Positions 17,188-25,407 of a DNA stretch of 64,000 bases are shown here, piece by piece. Both the position numbers and the translations under genes were made by a program. Where the stretch lies: NCBI RefSeq assembly GCF_006715085.1, contig NZ_VFMM01000001.1:3596001-3660000 (forward strand). Direction: 5' to 3'. Within the stretch, counting starts at the first letter, position 1. Each line of letters begins with the position of its first letter. A model generated the notes under the pieces. It was not told where the DNA came from. It was given only the letters and a program-made list of their open reading frames with translations, and ran no database searches. This DNA is from Kribbella jejuensis. GTDB lineage: Bacteria; Actinomycetota; Actinomycetes; Propionibacteriales; Kribbellaceae.

Positions 17188-17952
17188 ATGCCATCCCCGC
17201 GTGTCGCGGAGCCCCTTCCGGTGGTCCCGCTGAAGCTCCCCCGCAAGGCTCCCGTGTTCGTCGACGAGACGCATACCCAGCTGGTCCGGCGGGCCCGCAA
17301 GATGCACAAGGTGCTCACCGAGACGTATCCGGACGCGCACTGTGAGCTCGACTTCACCACTCCGCTCGAGTTGCTCGTGGCCACCATCCTGTCGGCGCAG
17401 ACCACCGACGTCACGGTGAACAAGGTGACCCCGACGCTGTTCGCGAAGTACCCGACCGCTCAGGCGTACGCCGAGGCCGACCGGGACGAGATGGAGTCGA
17501 TCCTGAAGCCGACCGGGTTCTTCCGGGCGAAGACGAACAGCGTGATCAAGCTCGGCCAGGCGCTCGTCGACGACTACGACGGGGTCGTACCGGCCAAGCT
17601 CGAGGAGTTGGTGAAGCTGCCCGGCACCGGGCGGAAGACCGCGAACGTGGTGCTCGGCAACGCGTTCGGGGTGCCCGGGATCACCGTCGACACGCACTTC
17701 GGGCGGTTGGTTCGCCGGTTCGGGTGGACCACCGAGGAGGACCCGGTCAAGGTCGAGCACATCATCGGCGACCTATTCCCGAAGAAGGACTGGACGATGC
17801 TCTCGCACCGCCTGATCTTCCACGGCCGCCGCCGCTGCCACGCCAAGAAGCCCGCCTGCGGCGCCTGCCCCATCGCCCAGTGGTGCCCCTCCTACGGCGC
17901 AGGCCCCACCGACCCCGAAACAGCCACCAAACTGGTGAAAACCCCCGCATGA
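17188..17952 (+). CDS. nth: Endonuclease III
   Basis: A 254-aa DNA glycosylase/AP lyase for oxidised pyrimidines. The helix-hairpin-helix [17 protein letters not shown] contains the catalytic Lys (about 150), and the conserved Asp is 18 residues on in [10 protein letters not shown] (about 168). The [4Fe-4S] motif C-x6-C-x2-C-x5-C is intact in [17 protein letters not shown]. The ATG at 17188 is preferred; an in-frame start at 17119 would add 23 residues without similarity. The stop overlaps an ATG at 17950 of the reading frame that leads into the TlpA gene. It is divergent from crp. Confidence 0.94.
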   Translation: MPSPRVAEPLPVVPLKLPRKAPVFVDETHTQLVRRARKMHKVLTETYPDAHCELDFTTPLELLVATILSAQTTDVTVNKVTPTLFAKYPTAQAYAEADRDEMESILKPTGFFRAKTNSVIKLGQALVDDYDGVVPAKLEELVKLPGTGRKTANVVLGNAFGVPGITVDTHFGRLVRRFGWTTEEDPVKVEHIIGDLFPKKDWTMLSHRLIFHGRRRCHAKKPACGACPIAQWCPSYGAGPTDPETATKLVKTPA

Positions 17953-18064
17953 ACGCAACACCCCGTACGCCGTCTCCCGACCCGCGTCCGCCCCGCGGTG
18001 CAGGTCCGGGTACGTCGCCCCGCGGCACCCACCCACCCCACAACGCAACCGCAGCCACACCGCT

Positions 18065-18250
18065 CCGCGGCACGCGGGCGTCTCGTGGGTGGTTGGGCGG
18101 CAGCGGTACGGCGGTCCAGCTGGGTCTGTCGGGTGCCGGGCTTCCATCCGCACGCCGCGGCGCGCAGGCGCCACGTGGGTGGTTCGGCGGCAGCCGTACG
18201 GCGGTCCGCCCGGGCCCGTCCGGCGTGGGGCTTCCCCCAGCACACCCCGG
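18065..18250. repeat. 90-bp tandem direct repeat between nth and tlpA-like gene
   Basis: A unit starting CCGCGGC.CGC and containing GTGGGTGGTT.GGCGGCAG and GTACGGCGGTCC recurs with an exact 90-bp period: copies begin at 18065 and 18155, with a truncated third at 18245. The period is a multiple of three, so the frame coming from ATG 17949 stays open through it, producing an Arg/Gly/Pro-rich stretch. It is probably non-coding or a repeat-made N-terminal extension. Confidence 0.7.
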
Positions 18251-18257
18251 CGCGCGA

Positions 18258-18881
18258 GTGCTCCGGGCCTTCTTCCGCCTCGGTTGGGGTGGAAGGCGCC
18301 GCGCGGTGGCGGCGTGCGTGCCGGTGGTGTTGCTGGTTGCGGGGTTGGCGGGGTGTGGGGCTCAGCAGGCTGATGGGGTGCGTCCGGCTGCGGGCGGGGC
18401 GGTTGGGAAGCCCGGGGCGGGGAAGTTGGTGGATTGCCCGGCGACGCCCTCGAAACCGCCGGTGACCAACGGGTTGCCGGACGTCAGTCTGGCGTGTCTT
18501 GGGGACGGGCCGGATATCCGGCTGGCGGATCTGCGGGGACCGTTGGTGATCAACGTCTGGGCGCAGTGGTGCGGGCCGTGCCGTGAAGAAGCGCCGTACC
18601 TCGCGGCGCTTGCGAAGTCCGGCAAGGTGAAGATGCTCGGGATCGACTACGACGACCCGCGCCCGGAGCTCGCGGTGAGGTTCGCCGGCGACGAAGGCCT
18701 CAGGTACCCGCACCTCGTCGACCAGGACAAGGCGATCCAGCGCCCGCTGAAGGTCGGCGGCCCGCCGCTGACGGTGTTCGTCGACGCGAACGGCGCGGTC
18801 GCGTACGTGCACCGCGGCGTACTCACGTCCCAGCAGCAACTGGACCAACTGCTGAAGGACAAGCTCGGAGTGACCCGGTGA
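18258..18881 (+). CDS. TlpA-family thiol-disulfide lipoprotein
   Basis: About 207 aa from the GTG at 18258. It has a lipoprotein signal peptide (RRRAVAACVPVVLLVAGLAGC) with lipobox LAGC, then a thioredoxin fold with the active site VWAQWCGPCREEAPYL and the cis-Pro strand GGPPLTVFVDANG. It should be a membrane-anchored extracytoplasmic thiol oxidoreductase. Its homologue has the same neighbours (nth, NUDIX, MarP) in mycobacteria. The start is uncertain: an ATG at 17949 overlapping the nth stop is in frame, but it would put about 100 repeat-derived Arg/Pro-rich residues before the signal peptide. The stop overlaps the next start (GTGA). Confidence 0.85.
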   Translation: MLRAFFRLGWGGRRRAVAACVPVVLLVAGLAGCGAQQADGVRPAAGGAVGKPGAGKLVDCPATPSKPPVTNGLPDVSLACLGDGPDIRLADLRGPLVINVWAQWCGPCREEAPYLAALAKSGKVKMLGIDYDDPRPELAVRFAGDEGLRYPHLVDQDKAIQRPLKVGGPPLTVFVDANGAVAYVHRGVLTSQQQLDQLLKDKLGVTR

Positions 18882-19642
18882 TCGACGCCGACATCCCGGA
18901 CTGGCTGCGTCCGCTGCAGAAGGCATCGGAGGATGTCGACCCGAACCTGCTGTCCCGCTTCCTGCCCCCGGACGACCCGTCGGTGCGCAAGTCCGCCGTC
19001 CTGATCTTGCTTGCTGACGGCAACAATGGCCCGGAGGTGCTGCTCACCGAACGGGCCTGGACGTTGCGCAAGCACGCCGGGCAGATGGCGTTCCCGGGCG
19101 GCGGCGCGGACCCGGCGGACGGTACCGGCGACACCGGTCTGGTCCGGACGGCGTTGCGCGAAGCCGAGGAGGAGACCGGCCTGGACCCGGACGGCGTCGT
19201 ACCGTTCGCGATCTGGCCGGCGCTCTGGGTCCCGGTGAGCAACTTCGGCGTGTCGCCGGTGCTGGCGTGGTGGCGGGACCCGTCCCCGGTCGCGGTGGTC
19301 GACCCGGCCGAGGTGGCGTCGGTGCACGAGGTACCGCTGCGCGCGCTCGCCGACCCGGCGAACCGGATCACCTGCGTGCACCCGAGCGGTTTCACCGGTC
19401 CGGCGTTCACCATCGGCGACCTCTACATCTGGGGCTTCACCGCCGGTCTGCTGGACAAATTGCTGCTGCTCGGCGGTTGGTACCGAGACTGGGACCCCTC
19501 GAACGTCGTACCGTTGCCCGACCGGCTGGTCGAGGCGGCCTGGCGCAGCGAAGGGCGCCGGCCCGCGGACGTCCGCCGGATGACGGCGATCGAGCACGAC
19601 CTCGGCCGAGCGCAGGGGCCTGAGCCGGAGGATGTGGAGTGA
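18878..19642 (+). CDS. NUDIX hydrolase (CoA pyrophosphatase type)
   Basis: A 254-aa protein. It shows the CoA-specific UPF0035 pattern LLTERAWTLRKHAGQMAFPGGGADPADG followed by the NUDIX helix ALREAEEETGLDPDGV (G-x5-E-x7-REUxEExGU). These enzymes split CoA into phosphopantetheine and 3',5'-ADP. The GTG start overlaps the TlpA stop by 4 nt and its stop overlaps the MarP start in the same way, so nth, the lipoprotein, this gene and marP form one tightly coupled operon, the same order as in mycobacteria. Confidence 0.9.
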   Translation: MIDADIPDWLRPLQKASEDVDPNLLSRFLPPDDPSVRKSAVLILLADGNNGPEVLLTERAWTLRKHAGQMAFPGGGADPADGTGDTGLVRTALREAEEETGLDPDGVVPFAIWPALWVPVSNFGVSPVLAWWRDPSPVAVVDPAEVASVHEVPLRALADPANRITCVHPSGFTGPAFTIGDLYIWGFTAGLLDKLLLLGGWYRDWDPSNVVPLPDRLVEAAWRSEGRRPADVRRMTAIEHDLGRAQGPEPEDVE

Positions 19643-20820
19643 GCAAGCTCGACTGGGCGTTGCTGATCGTGACCGCGCTGGTGGCGATCTCGGGGTACAT
19701 CGAGGGCTTCGTGCTGGGCGCGTGCGCCACCGTCGGTCTGCTCGTCGGCGCCGGGCTCGGCGTCTGGGGTGTGCCGAGGGTGCTGGACCACTTCTCCCCG
19801 AGCGTTTCGGTGTCGTTCGCCGCCCTCGTGCTCGTCGTACTGCTGGCCGCGATCGGGCGAACCTTCGGGGCCATGATCGGCACCAGGGTGCGCAACCGGC
19901 TGTCCTGGAAGCCGATCCGGTTCCTGGACGCGCTCGGCGGTGCCGCGCTGGCGGCCGCGTCGGTGCTGATCGTCGCGTGGGTGCTCGGCGTCGCGGTGAG
20001 CGGGGCGCGGATCCCGAGCGTGACGTCGGCCGTCCGCGGTTCGCAGGTCCTCGCGAAGGTCGACCAAGTACTGCCCGCCAGCGCGGACCGGGCGCTGCAG
20101 TCGTTCAACGACGTGGTGAACACCGACCTGTTCCCGCGCTTCCTCGACCCGTTCGTCCCGGAGCGGATCCGCGAGACGCAGCCGCCCGACAGCGCGATCG
20201 CGCGGCAGCAGCCGGTCCGGGAGGCGTACTCGCGGATCGCGAAGGTGACCGGTATCGCGAACTGTTCCCGCGGTCTCGAGGGCAGCGGCTTCCTGTACGC
20301 CCCGCAGCGCGTGATGACGAACGCGCACGTCGTCGCCGGCGTGAGTTCGCCCCAGGTCGAGCTGAACGGGAAGAAGTACGACGCGAAGGTCGTCGTGTTC
20401 GACCCGGAGACCGATATCGCGGTGCTCTACCTGCCGAAGCTCAACGACCCGAACCTCAAGCCGCTGACGTTCGACCTGACCGGTACGGCGGACGCATCCG
20501 CGGTCGTGCTCGGCTACCCGGAGAACGGTCCGTTCGACGCGGAACCGGCCCGGATCCGCTCCGAGGAACGGCTCCGCGGCCCGGACATCTACGGCGACCG
20601 GACGGTCACCCGCGACGCGTTCTCGATCTGGGCCTCGGTCCGCCCCGGCAACTCCGGCGGCCCGCTGCTGTCCGCGAAGGGCACGGTGTACGGCGTGGTC
20701 TTCGCCGCCTCCGTCGAGGACAACCGCACCGGCTACGTCCTCACCGCCCAGCAGGTCTCCACCGACGCCCGCACCGGCACGACCGCCACCCAAGACGTCT
20801 CCACCCAATCCTGTACCTGA
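19639..20820 (+). CDS. MarP-type periplasmic serine protease
   Basis: A 393-aa protein. Four N-terminal transmembrane helices (CvpA-like, residues 5-22, 28-50, 58-80 and 95-120) are followed by a chymotrypsin-like protease outside the membrane. The catalytic triad is His230 (TNAHVVAG), Asp259 (DPETDIAVLYL) and Ser339 (GNSGGPLL). Cysteines near 209 and at 392 match the disulfide that stabilises active M. tuberculosis MarP. MarP is needed there for acid resistance and processes the peptidoglycan hydrolase RipA. The same chain order (NUDIX upstream, epoxide hydrolase downstream) makes orthology likely. The GTG start overlaps the preceding stop. Confidence 0.93.
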   Translation: MSKLDWALLIVTALVAISGYIEGFVLGACATVGLLVGAGLGVWGVPRVLDHFSPSVSVSFAALVLVVLLAAIGRTFGAMIGTRVRNRLSWKPIRFLDALGGAALAAASVLIVAWVLGVAVSGARIPSVTSAVRGSQVLAKVDQVLPASADRALQSFNDVVNTDLFPRFLDPFVPERIRETQPPDSAIARQQPVREAYSRIAKVTGIANCSRGLEGSGFLYAPQRVMTNAHVVAGVSSPQVELNGKKYDAKVVVFDPETDIAVLYLPKLNDPNLKPLTFDLTGTADASAVVLGYPENGPFDAEPARIRSEERLRGPDIYGDRTVTRDAFSIWASVRPGNSGGPLLSAKGTVYGVVFAASVEDNRTGYVLTAQQVSTDARTGTTATQDVSTQSCT

Positions 20821-20856
20821 TGCAGCACCTCGCGCCGTACGCCGCATTGAAGGGGT

Positions 20857-21348
20857 GTGACGGTGACTTCGCTGGACGATGTGGTGCGCTCGACGGAGCG
20901 GCGGCTGCTGCGCCTCGGTCTGATGTTGTCCGGCAGCGTGCACAACGCCGAGGACCTGGTGCAGTCCGTGCTGGCGCGGGCGCATCGGCAGTGGGACCGG
21001 ATCGGCGGCCTCGACCATCCCGAGGCGTACCTGCGGACCATGGTCGTCAACGAGTACCTCGGCTGGCGCCGCCTGCTGAAGAACCGCGAGGTACCGCTCG
21101 CTGAGCCGTTGGAGCCTGCGACGTACGACGACCACGGCATCCGGCAGGCCCAGCGTGACGCGACCTGGCGACTGCTGGCCCGGCTGCCGCGCAAGCAGCG
21201 CGCGGTGCTGGTCCTGCGGTACTACGAGGATCTCACGGACCCCGACATCGCCGAGATCCTCGGCGTCAGCCCGGCCACCGTCCGCTCGAACGCCGCCCGC
21301 GCGCTGGCGACCCTGCGCGACAACCTGTCCGCCGAGGAGGCGCACTGA
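20857..21348 (+). CDS. SigE-family ECF RNA polymerase sigma factor
   Basis: A 163-aa ECF sigma factor. Region 2 is short (RRLLRLGLMLSGSVHNAEDLVQSVLARAHRQWDRI), and region 4 is ARLPRKQRAVLVLRYYEDLTDPDIAEILGVSPATVRSNAARALATLRDNL. The AEDLVQ and RQWDRI pattern is that of the SigE-family (SigE70-like) ECFs abundant in actinobacteria. The GTG at 20857 is preceded by AAGGGG. One base separates its stop from the next gene, which encodes a single-pass membrane protein and is therefore the likely anti-sigma partner. This pair interrupts the marP-epoxide hydrolase synteny. Confidence 0.9.
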   Translation: MTVTSLDDVVRSTERRLLRLGLMLSGSVHNAEDLVQSVLARAHRQWDRIGGLDHPEAYLRTMVVNEYLGWRRLLKNREVPLAEPLEPATYDDHGIRQAQRDATWRLLARLPRKQRAVLVLRYYEDLTDPDIAEILGVSPATVRSNAARALATLRDNLSAEEAH

Positions 21349-21349
21349 C

Positions 21350-22069
21350 ATGCCCAAGCTGACCGACGACGAACTCGGCACCCTGCTCCGCGAGACTTTC
21401 ACCGATCGCGAGCCCTTGGCCGACCACGAGCCCTTCGCAGCTCATCAGCCCTTCGCAGCCCACCGGCCCTTCGCAGCTCGTGAGCCCTTGGCCGATCGTT
21501 GGCCCGAGGCAACCAAGCGCCGCAGCCCGGTGCCGATCCTGCTTGCGGCCGCCGCCGTCGTGGCTGTCCTCGCCGGCGTCCTGTACGGCGTTGGCCGGGC
21601 GGGGACCAGTGCGCCCGAGCAACCAGCCGCGGCCGCGACGCCAGGTACTAGGGTGCCGGCGCGCACGGAGGCCGACGATGCGCGGATCTGGGCGGCCTCG
21701 CTGAATGCGATGATCCGGACGGTGCGGCCGCCGGCGGGATGGCGGTCCGTGATCGTCCTGGACCCGTCAGACGTCCGGAAGAAGGGACCGGCGATCTCCA
21801 GATACCAGCGGCTACTGATCGTCCAACTGGTCCACGCCGCACCGGTCGACTTCCCCAACGTGCTGTCGCCGATTCCCTCGTCCTGCCGGGACCGCCGCAC
21901 CGGTGGGGCAGAAATCAGTGAGGTAGTGCAGAAGGGCGAGCACGTCGAGGTCGAGGTCGTGCTCCATCACGACTGCAGCAACTGGACGGCCACGAAGTAC
22001 CGCGTGGACAAGCATCGCACCGGCTGGGTGGTCACGGCGACGTTGTCGACGCGTTCGTGGACGCGGTAG
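21350..22069 (+). CDS. Single-pass membrane protein, putative anti-sigma partner
   Basis: A 239-aa protein from the ATG at 21350. The cytoplasmic N-terminus (about 60 residues) contains five perfect-register hexapeptides of the type E/Q/R-P-F/L-A-A/D-H/R at residues 21-50, encoded by an 18-bp tandem repeat. One transmembrane helix (VPILLAAAAVVAVLAGVLYGVG) is at about 62-83 and the rest is outside. No zinc anti-sigma (HxxxCxxC) motif is visible, so the anti-sigma role rests on operon position after the ECF gene. Its 3' end overlaps the convergent epoxide hydrolase gene by 38 bp. Confidence 0.75.
   Translation: MPKLTDDELGTLLRETFTDREPLADHEPFAAHQPFAAHRPFAAREPLADRWPEATKRRSPVPILLAAAAVVAVLAGVLYGVGRAGTSAPEQPAAAATPGTRVPARTEADDARIWAASLNAMIRTVRPPAGWRSVIVLDPSDVRKKGPAISRYQRLLIVQLVHAAPVDFPNVLSPIPSSCRDRRTGGAEISEVVQKGEHVEVEVVLHHDCSNWTATKYRVDKHRTGWVVTATLSTRSWTR
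21410..21499 (+). repeat. 18-bp tandem repeat, five units
   Basis: Five adjacent 18-bp units (pattern GAGCCCTTCGCAGCTCAT with variants) encode a hexapeptide repeat in the cytoplasmic part of the putative anti-sigma protein. Unit number may vary between strains. Confidence 0.85.
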
Positions 22070-22940
22070 CGGCCAGCCAGTCGAGGAGTACCCGGTTGAA
22101 CAGCTCCGGGGTCTCCTCGTGCGGGAAGTGACCGGCCGTTCTGATGAGTTCGTGCTGGAGCGGCGCGGCCACGAACTGCGGCGGCGTGATCGCGGTCGGT
22201 GCCACGGCCGAATCCTGCGCGCCCTGGATCTGTAGCACCGGTACGGCGACCGGCGTACGCATCCGGGTCGAGTACTTGCGCCCGTCCGGTCGCAGCCGTG
22301 AACGGGCGAACCAGCGGTGGTACTCGAGCGCGCAGTGCGGCGCCGGCCAGACCTGCAGCGCCGCGCGGTACCGGCGCGACACCTCCGCGTCCGGGAACGT
22401 ACCGCCCGGCGCGGCCCACTCTCGCAGCAAACGTTCGATGTGTATGCCGTCGTGCGCCAGCAGCCGGCGCTCCGGAAGGATCGGCAACTGGAACCATGCG
22501 GTCCGGGCCACCGCCTTCCTCTGCCCGGAGCGGGTGAGCAGCAATGGATGCGGCGCGGAGACGGCAGCCAGCGCGCGCACCTGACGTGGCGCCAGTACGG
22601 CGGCTGACCACCCGATGAACCCGCCCCATCCGTGGCCGACCACCACGGCGTCGGCCGCGCCGAGCGACCGGATCACGCCGGATACGTCGGCGGCCGCGGT
22701 GTACGGGTCGTAACCACGCGGCGTCTTGTCGCTCGCGCCGTACCCGCGCAGGTCCATCGCGACCGCGCGGTATCCGGCGGCCGCGACCACCGGCAACTGG
22801 TACCGCCAGGCCCACCAGAACTCCGGGAAGCCGTGCAGGAACAGGACAAGTGGATCGTCCGCCGCGCCGGACTCGGCGACGTGGAACCGTGCCCCGTTGG
22901 CCGCGACCAGTGAGTGCGACCAGGGGCCGTCGACCAGCAG
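22032..22940 (-). CDS. Alpha/beta hydrolase, epoxide hydrolase type (EphE-like)
   Basis: About 302 aa. Motifs: LHGFPEFWWAWRYQLP (oxyanion HGFPE and W), the nucleophile elbow VVVGHGWGGFIG with His at the usual Asp position (G-H-G-W-G-G), and the C-terminal catalytic His in GHFPHEETPE. The nucleophile position would normally be Asp in D-W-G; here the sequence reads GHGWGG, as in some EphE-like proteins, so epoxide hydrolysis itself is not certain. No ATG, GTG or TTG occurs in frame after the upstream gene's stop. The best start is a CTG at 22940, placed 8 nt after AGGAG. Its place beside marP and the holin-like gene matches mycobacteria. Confidence 0.8.
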   Translation of the reverse strand: MLVDGPWSHSLVAANGARFHVAESGAADDPLVLFLHGFPEFWWAWRYQLPVVAAAGYRAVAMDLRGYGASDKTPRGYDPYTAAADVSGVIRSLGAADAVVVGHGWGGFIGWSAAVLAPRQVRALAAVSAPHPLLLTRSGQRKAVARTAWFQLPILPERRLLAHDGIHIERLLREWAAPGGTFPDAEVSRRYRAALQVWPAPHCALEYHRWFARSRLRPDGRKYSTRMRTPVAVPVLQIQGAQDSAVAPTAITPPQFVAAPLQHELIRTAGHFPHEETPELFNRVLLDWLAATASTNASTTSP

Positions 22941-22960
22941 GTCGACGACTCCTGCCGGGC

Positions 22961-23401
22961 TCAGCGCCGTACGCCCGTCTCGGGCAGCGCGTACGTGGTG
23001 TCGTCGTGGCCCTTGCCGATCGCCTTCAGCACCTCGACGGACTCCTTCGAGGTCTCGATCGTCCGGGTCGGGCCCTTCGCGCTCTTCAGCGCCCGGATCC
23101 CGATCAGGACCAGGACCGCGCCGATCAGCAGGAACGCACCGGCCACGATCAGGAACGCGATCGCCGGGTGCAGGCCGGCCGCGACCAAGCCGTACGCCGC
23201 GGAGATGCACAGCAGGATGACCGCGAGCAGCGCGAGGAACCCGGCTCCCGCGAACATCCCCGCTCCGGTCCCGGCCGCGACCGCGGTCTTCTTCAGCTCG
23301 GTCTTGGCGAGCTCGACCTCGCTCCGGACCAGGCTGGACAGTTCCTTGCTGACGTTCGCGACCAGTTGGCCGACCGTGGGCTCGTCCCCATTCATCGACA
23401 T
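22961..23401 (-). CDS. Phage-holin-family membrane protein (Rv3669-like)
   Basis: A 146-aa protein. The N-terminal amphipathic segment VGQLVANVSKELSSLVRSEVELAKTELKKTA is followed by two hydrophobic hairpin helices (about 47-75 and 80-103) and a charged tail. This is the 'putative actinobacterial holin-X' family, a housekeeping-type membrane protein despite its name, and no other phage gene is near. It starts at ATG 23401 behind AAGGAG and is followed, 20 bp on, by the epoxide hydrolase gene in the same direction. Function unknown. Confidence 0.85.
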   Translation of the reverse strand: MSMNGDEPTVGQLVANVSKELSSLVRSEVELAKTELKKTAVAAGTGAGMFAGAGFLALLAVILLCISAAYGLVAAGLHPAIAFLIVAGAFLLIGAVLVLIGIRALKSAKGPTRTIETSKESVEVLKAIGKGHDDTTYALPETGVRR

Positions 23402-23447
23402 CGCAACTCCTTCCGGACAGCCTCGACCCTACCGTCAGTGCCCGTGG

Positions 23448-24662
23448 TCAATCGGCGTACGCGCGGTTGCGGCGAGCCAGCAGCAGGCTCGCGAGCAGTG
23501 CGGCGAGCACCGAGGCGACCAGTACGGCGGCCTTCGCGCGCTCGATCTGGGCCGCGTCCGACCCGAAAGCGAGCTGGGCGATCAGCAGCGCGACGGTGAA
23601 TCCGATCCCGGCCAGCACCGCGACGGCGGCGACGTCGCGCCAGGCCAGGTCCGAGTTCAGCTCGGCCCGGGTGAAGCGTGCGGTCAGCCAGGACCCGCCG
23701 AACACTCCGATCGCCTTCCCGAACAACAGCCCGGCCGCCACCCCGATCGCGACCGGGTCGGTCAGCATCTCCCGGACGGCGCCACTGCTCAACGTGACGC
23801 CCGCCGCGAACAATGCGAACACCGGTACGGCGACGCCCGCGGACCACGGCCGCAGCCGGTGCTCGATCCGCTCGGCCGGCGCATCCTTCTCGCCCGGATC
23901 CGCGACCACCCGGGTGACCAGTCCGAGCGCGACCCCGGCGATGGTCGCGTGAATCCCGGACTCGTGCATGAACCACCAGGCGCCGATGGCGATCGGCACA
24001 TAGAGGAACGGCGTACGGACGCGGCGGCGCTGGAGGACGTACCAGAGTGCGATGAGGACCAGCGCGGCGAGCAGCGACAGCAGGTGGAATCCGTGCGAGA
24101 AGAACACCGCGATGATCAGGATCGCGCCGAAGTCGTCGACCACCGCGAGCGTCAGCAGGAACGCTCGCAGCGCACTCGGCAGCGAGGAACCGACGATCGC
24201 GAGGACGGCCAGCGCGAACGCGATGTCGGTCGCGGTCGGCACCGCCCAGCCGTGCGGGTTGCCGTCCTTCGCGACCAGGTTCGTGACCACGTAGATGATT
24301 GCCGGAAGCACCATTCCGGAGACTGCCGCGACGACCGGGACGACGGCCTCGCTGAGCTTCGACAGCGAGCCGACCACGAGCTCACGCTTGAGCTCGACAC
24401 CGGCCAGGTAGAAGAACAGTGTCAGTGCCCCGTCCGACGCCCACCCCTCGACGGTCAGTGGACCGAGTTGCGCGTCCCGCAGGTGGTGGTACGCGTCCTG
24501 CCACGGCGAGTTCGCCCAGGCCAGCGCGACGATCGTGGCCGCGAGCAACAACAGGCCGCCGGTGGTCTCGGCTCGCAGGGTGTCGGCGAGGAATGCGCGT
24601 TCCCGCCCGAGGACCCGGGGGAACGCGCGCTTCTTCTGCCGGATCCGCGGGTGCTGGCTCAT
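23448..24662 (-). CDS. nhaA: Na+/H+ antiporter NhaA
   Basis: A 404-aa polytopic protein from the ATG MSQHPRIRQKKRAF (24662). It shows the NhaA family blocks: AETTGGLLLLAATIVALAWANSPW, FFYLAGVELKRELV, GWAVPTATDIAFALAVL with the pair of essential aspartates in TATDIAFALAVLAI and AVVDDFGAI, and the ATIAGV segment. About 11-12 transmembrane helices are predicted by eye. It exchanges external protons for internal sodium, supporting pH and Na+ balance. Reading further upstream in frame adds Arg/Pro-rich residues without family similarity. The gap to the next gene (24663-24733) shows no other feature. Confidence 0.95.
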   Translation of the reverse strand: MSQHPRIRQKKRAFPRVLGRERAFLADTLRAETTGGLLLLAATIVALAWANSPWQDAYHHLRDAQLGPLTVEGWASDGALTLFFYLAGVELKRELVVGSLSKLSEAVVPVVAAVSGMVLPAIIYVVTNLVAKDGNPHGWAVPTATDIAFALAVLAIVGSSLPSALRAFLLTLAVVDDFGAILIIAVFFSHGFHLLSLLAALVLIALWYVLQRRRVRTPFLYVPIAIGAWWFMHESGIHATIAGVALGLVTRVVADPGEKDAPAERIEHRLRPWSAGVAVPVFALFAAGVTLSSGAVREMLTDPVAIGVAAGLLFGKAIGVFGGSWLTARFTRAELNSDLAWRDVAAVAVLAGIGFTVALLIAQLAFGSDAAQIERAKAAVLVASVLAALLASLLLARRNRAYAD

Positions 24663-24733
24663 GTCGGCCCTTCGTTTTCGGGGTCGTTCGGACGGACGCC
24701 GACCAGACTTCCCGGCACACCCTGGGCCCGATT

Positions 24734-25396
24734 TTACCTGCTGATCGCCACCGCCAGCGCCTCGAAATCGGGCACGGTCAGATCCGGCTCGCGGAAGGCC
24801 TGTGGGTACGGCGTTTTCCGGCGGTCGATGTAGTAGCCCTGCAGGCCGGCGCGGCGGGCGCCGTCGATGTCCCACGGGTGCACCGCGGCGAGGGCCATCC
24901 GTTCCACCGGCACCCCGCAGACGTCGGCAGCGTACCGGTAGGCGTCCGGGTGCGGTTTCCAGTGTTGCGGCACCGAGACGTCGAGTCGGTGTTCGAGGAA
25001 GGAAAGAATTCCGCCGTTCTTGAACACGTTTTCGGACATTGCTGCCGCGCCGTTCGTCAGCGTGACAATGCGAATGCCGGCCTCGTGGATCTTTTGCAGA
25101 CCAGGGGCCACGTCGGTGTGCAGTGGCAGCCGGGTAAAGCCGGAGAGTACGTTTCCTACGGTTTCCTCCGTCGGTTCGAGGCCGGCCGCGACGAGGTGTG
25201 CCGTCAGGAGATCTGCGGCGAGGTCACGGAAAGCAGCGTACGCGCCGACCGCCGTCAGTGCGAAACCGTCGCGGAGGACCGCCGCGAACCATTCGTCGAG
25301 TGTGTGCCTGGGGAGCCCGGCGGCCTCGAAACCGTCCCGCAACGGCTCCATGTCGGTCAGGGTCTCGTTGACGTCGAGCACCAGTACGTCGATCAT
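24734..25396 (-). CDS. HAD-superfamily hydrolase (2-haloacid dehalogenase type)
   Basis: A 220-aa HAD protein: motif I LVLDVNETLTD (nucleophile Asp8), motif II VTLTNGAA, motif III Lys in QHWKPHPDAYRYA and the acidic motif IV in AVHPWDIDGARRAG. The order and cap size match type II haloacid dehalogenases, which hydrolyse 2-haloacids, but many relatives act on phosphate esters. The ATG at 25396 lies behind GAGGAG. It shares a 47-bp promoter gap with the divergent TetR gene, and the palindrome there is likely the TetR operator controlling both. Confidence 0.88.
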   Translation of the reverse strand: MIDVLVLDVNETLTDMEPLRDGFEAAGLPRHTLDEWFAAVLRDGFALTAVGAYAAFRDLAADLLTAHLVAAGLEPTEETVGNVLSGFTRLPLHTDVAPGLQKIHEAGIRIVTLTNGAAAMSENVFKNGGILSFLEHRLDVSVPQHWKPHPDAYRYAADVCGVPVERMALAAVHPWDIDGARRAGLQGYYIDRRKTPYPQAFREPDLTVPDFEALAVAISR

Positions 25397-25407
25397 CAGG
25401 ACTCCTC

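Noticed and set aside
17949-18257. N-terminal start of the TlpA lipoprotein at the ATG overlapping the nth stop
   Set aside because: It would place about 100 repeat-derived Arg/Pro-rich residues before a canonical lipoprotein signal peptide. Kept only as an alternative.
19423-21402. A 659-codon frame antisense to marP and the sigma gene
   Set aside because: MarP has its full catalytic triad on the other strand; the antisense product has no recognisable fold.
22961-23401. Prophage remnant, suggested by the phage-holin-family protein
   Set aside because: No other phage gene is present, and the protein belongs to a conserved actinobacterial membrane family in a syntenic block.
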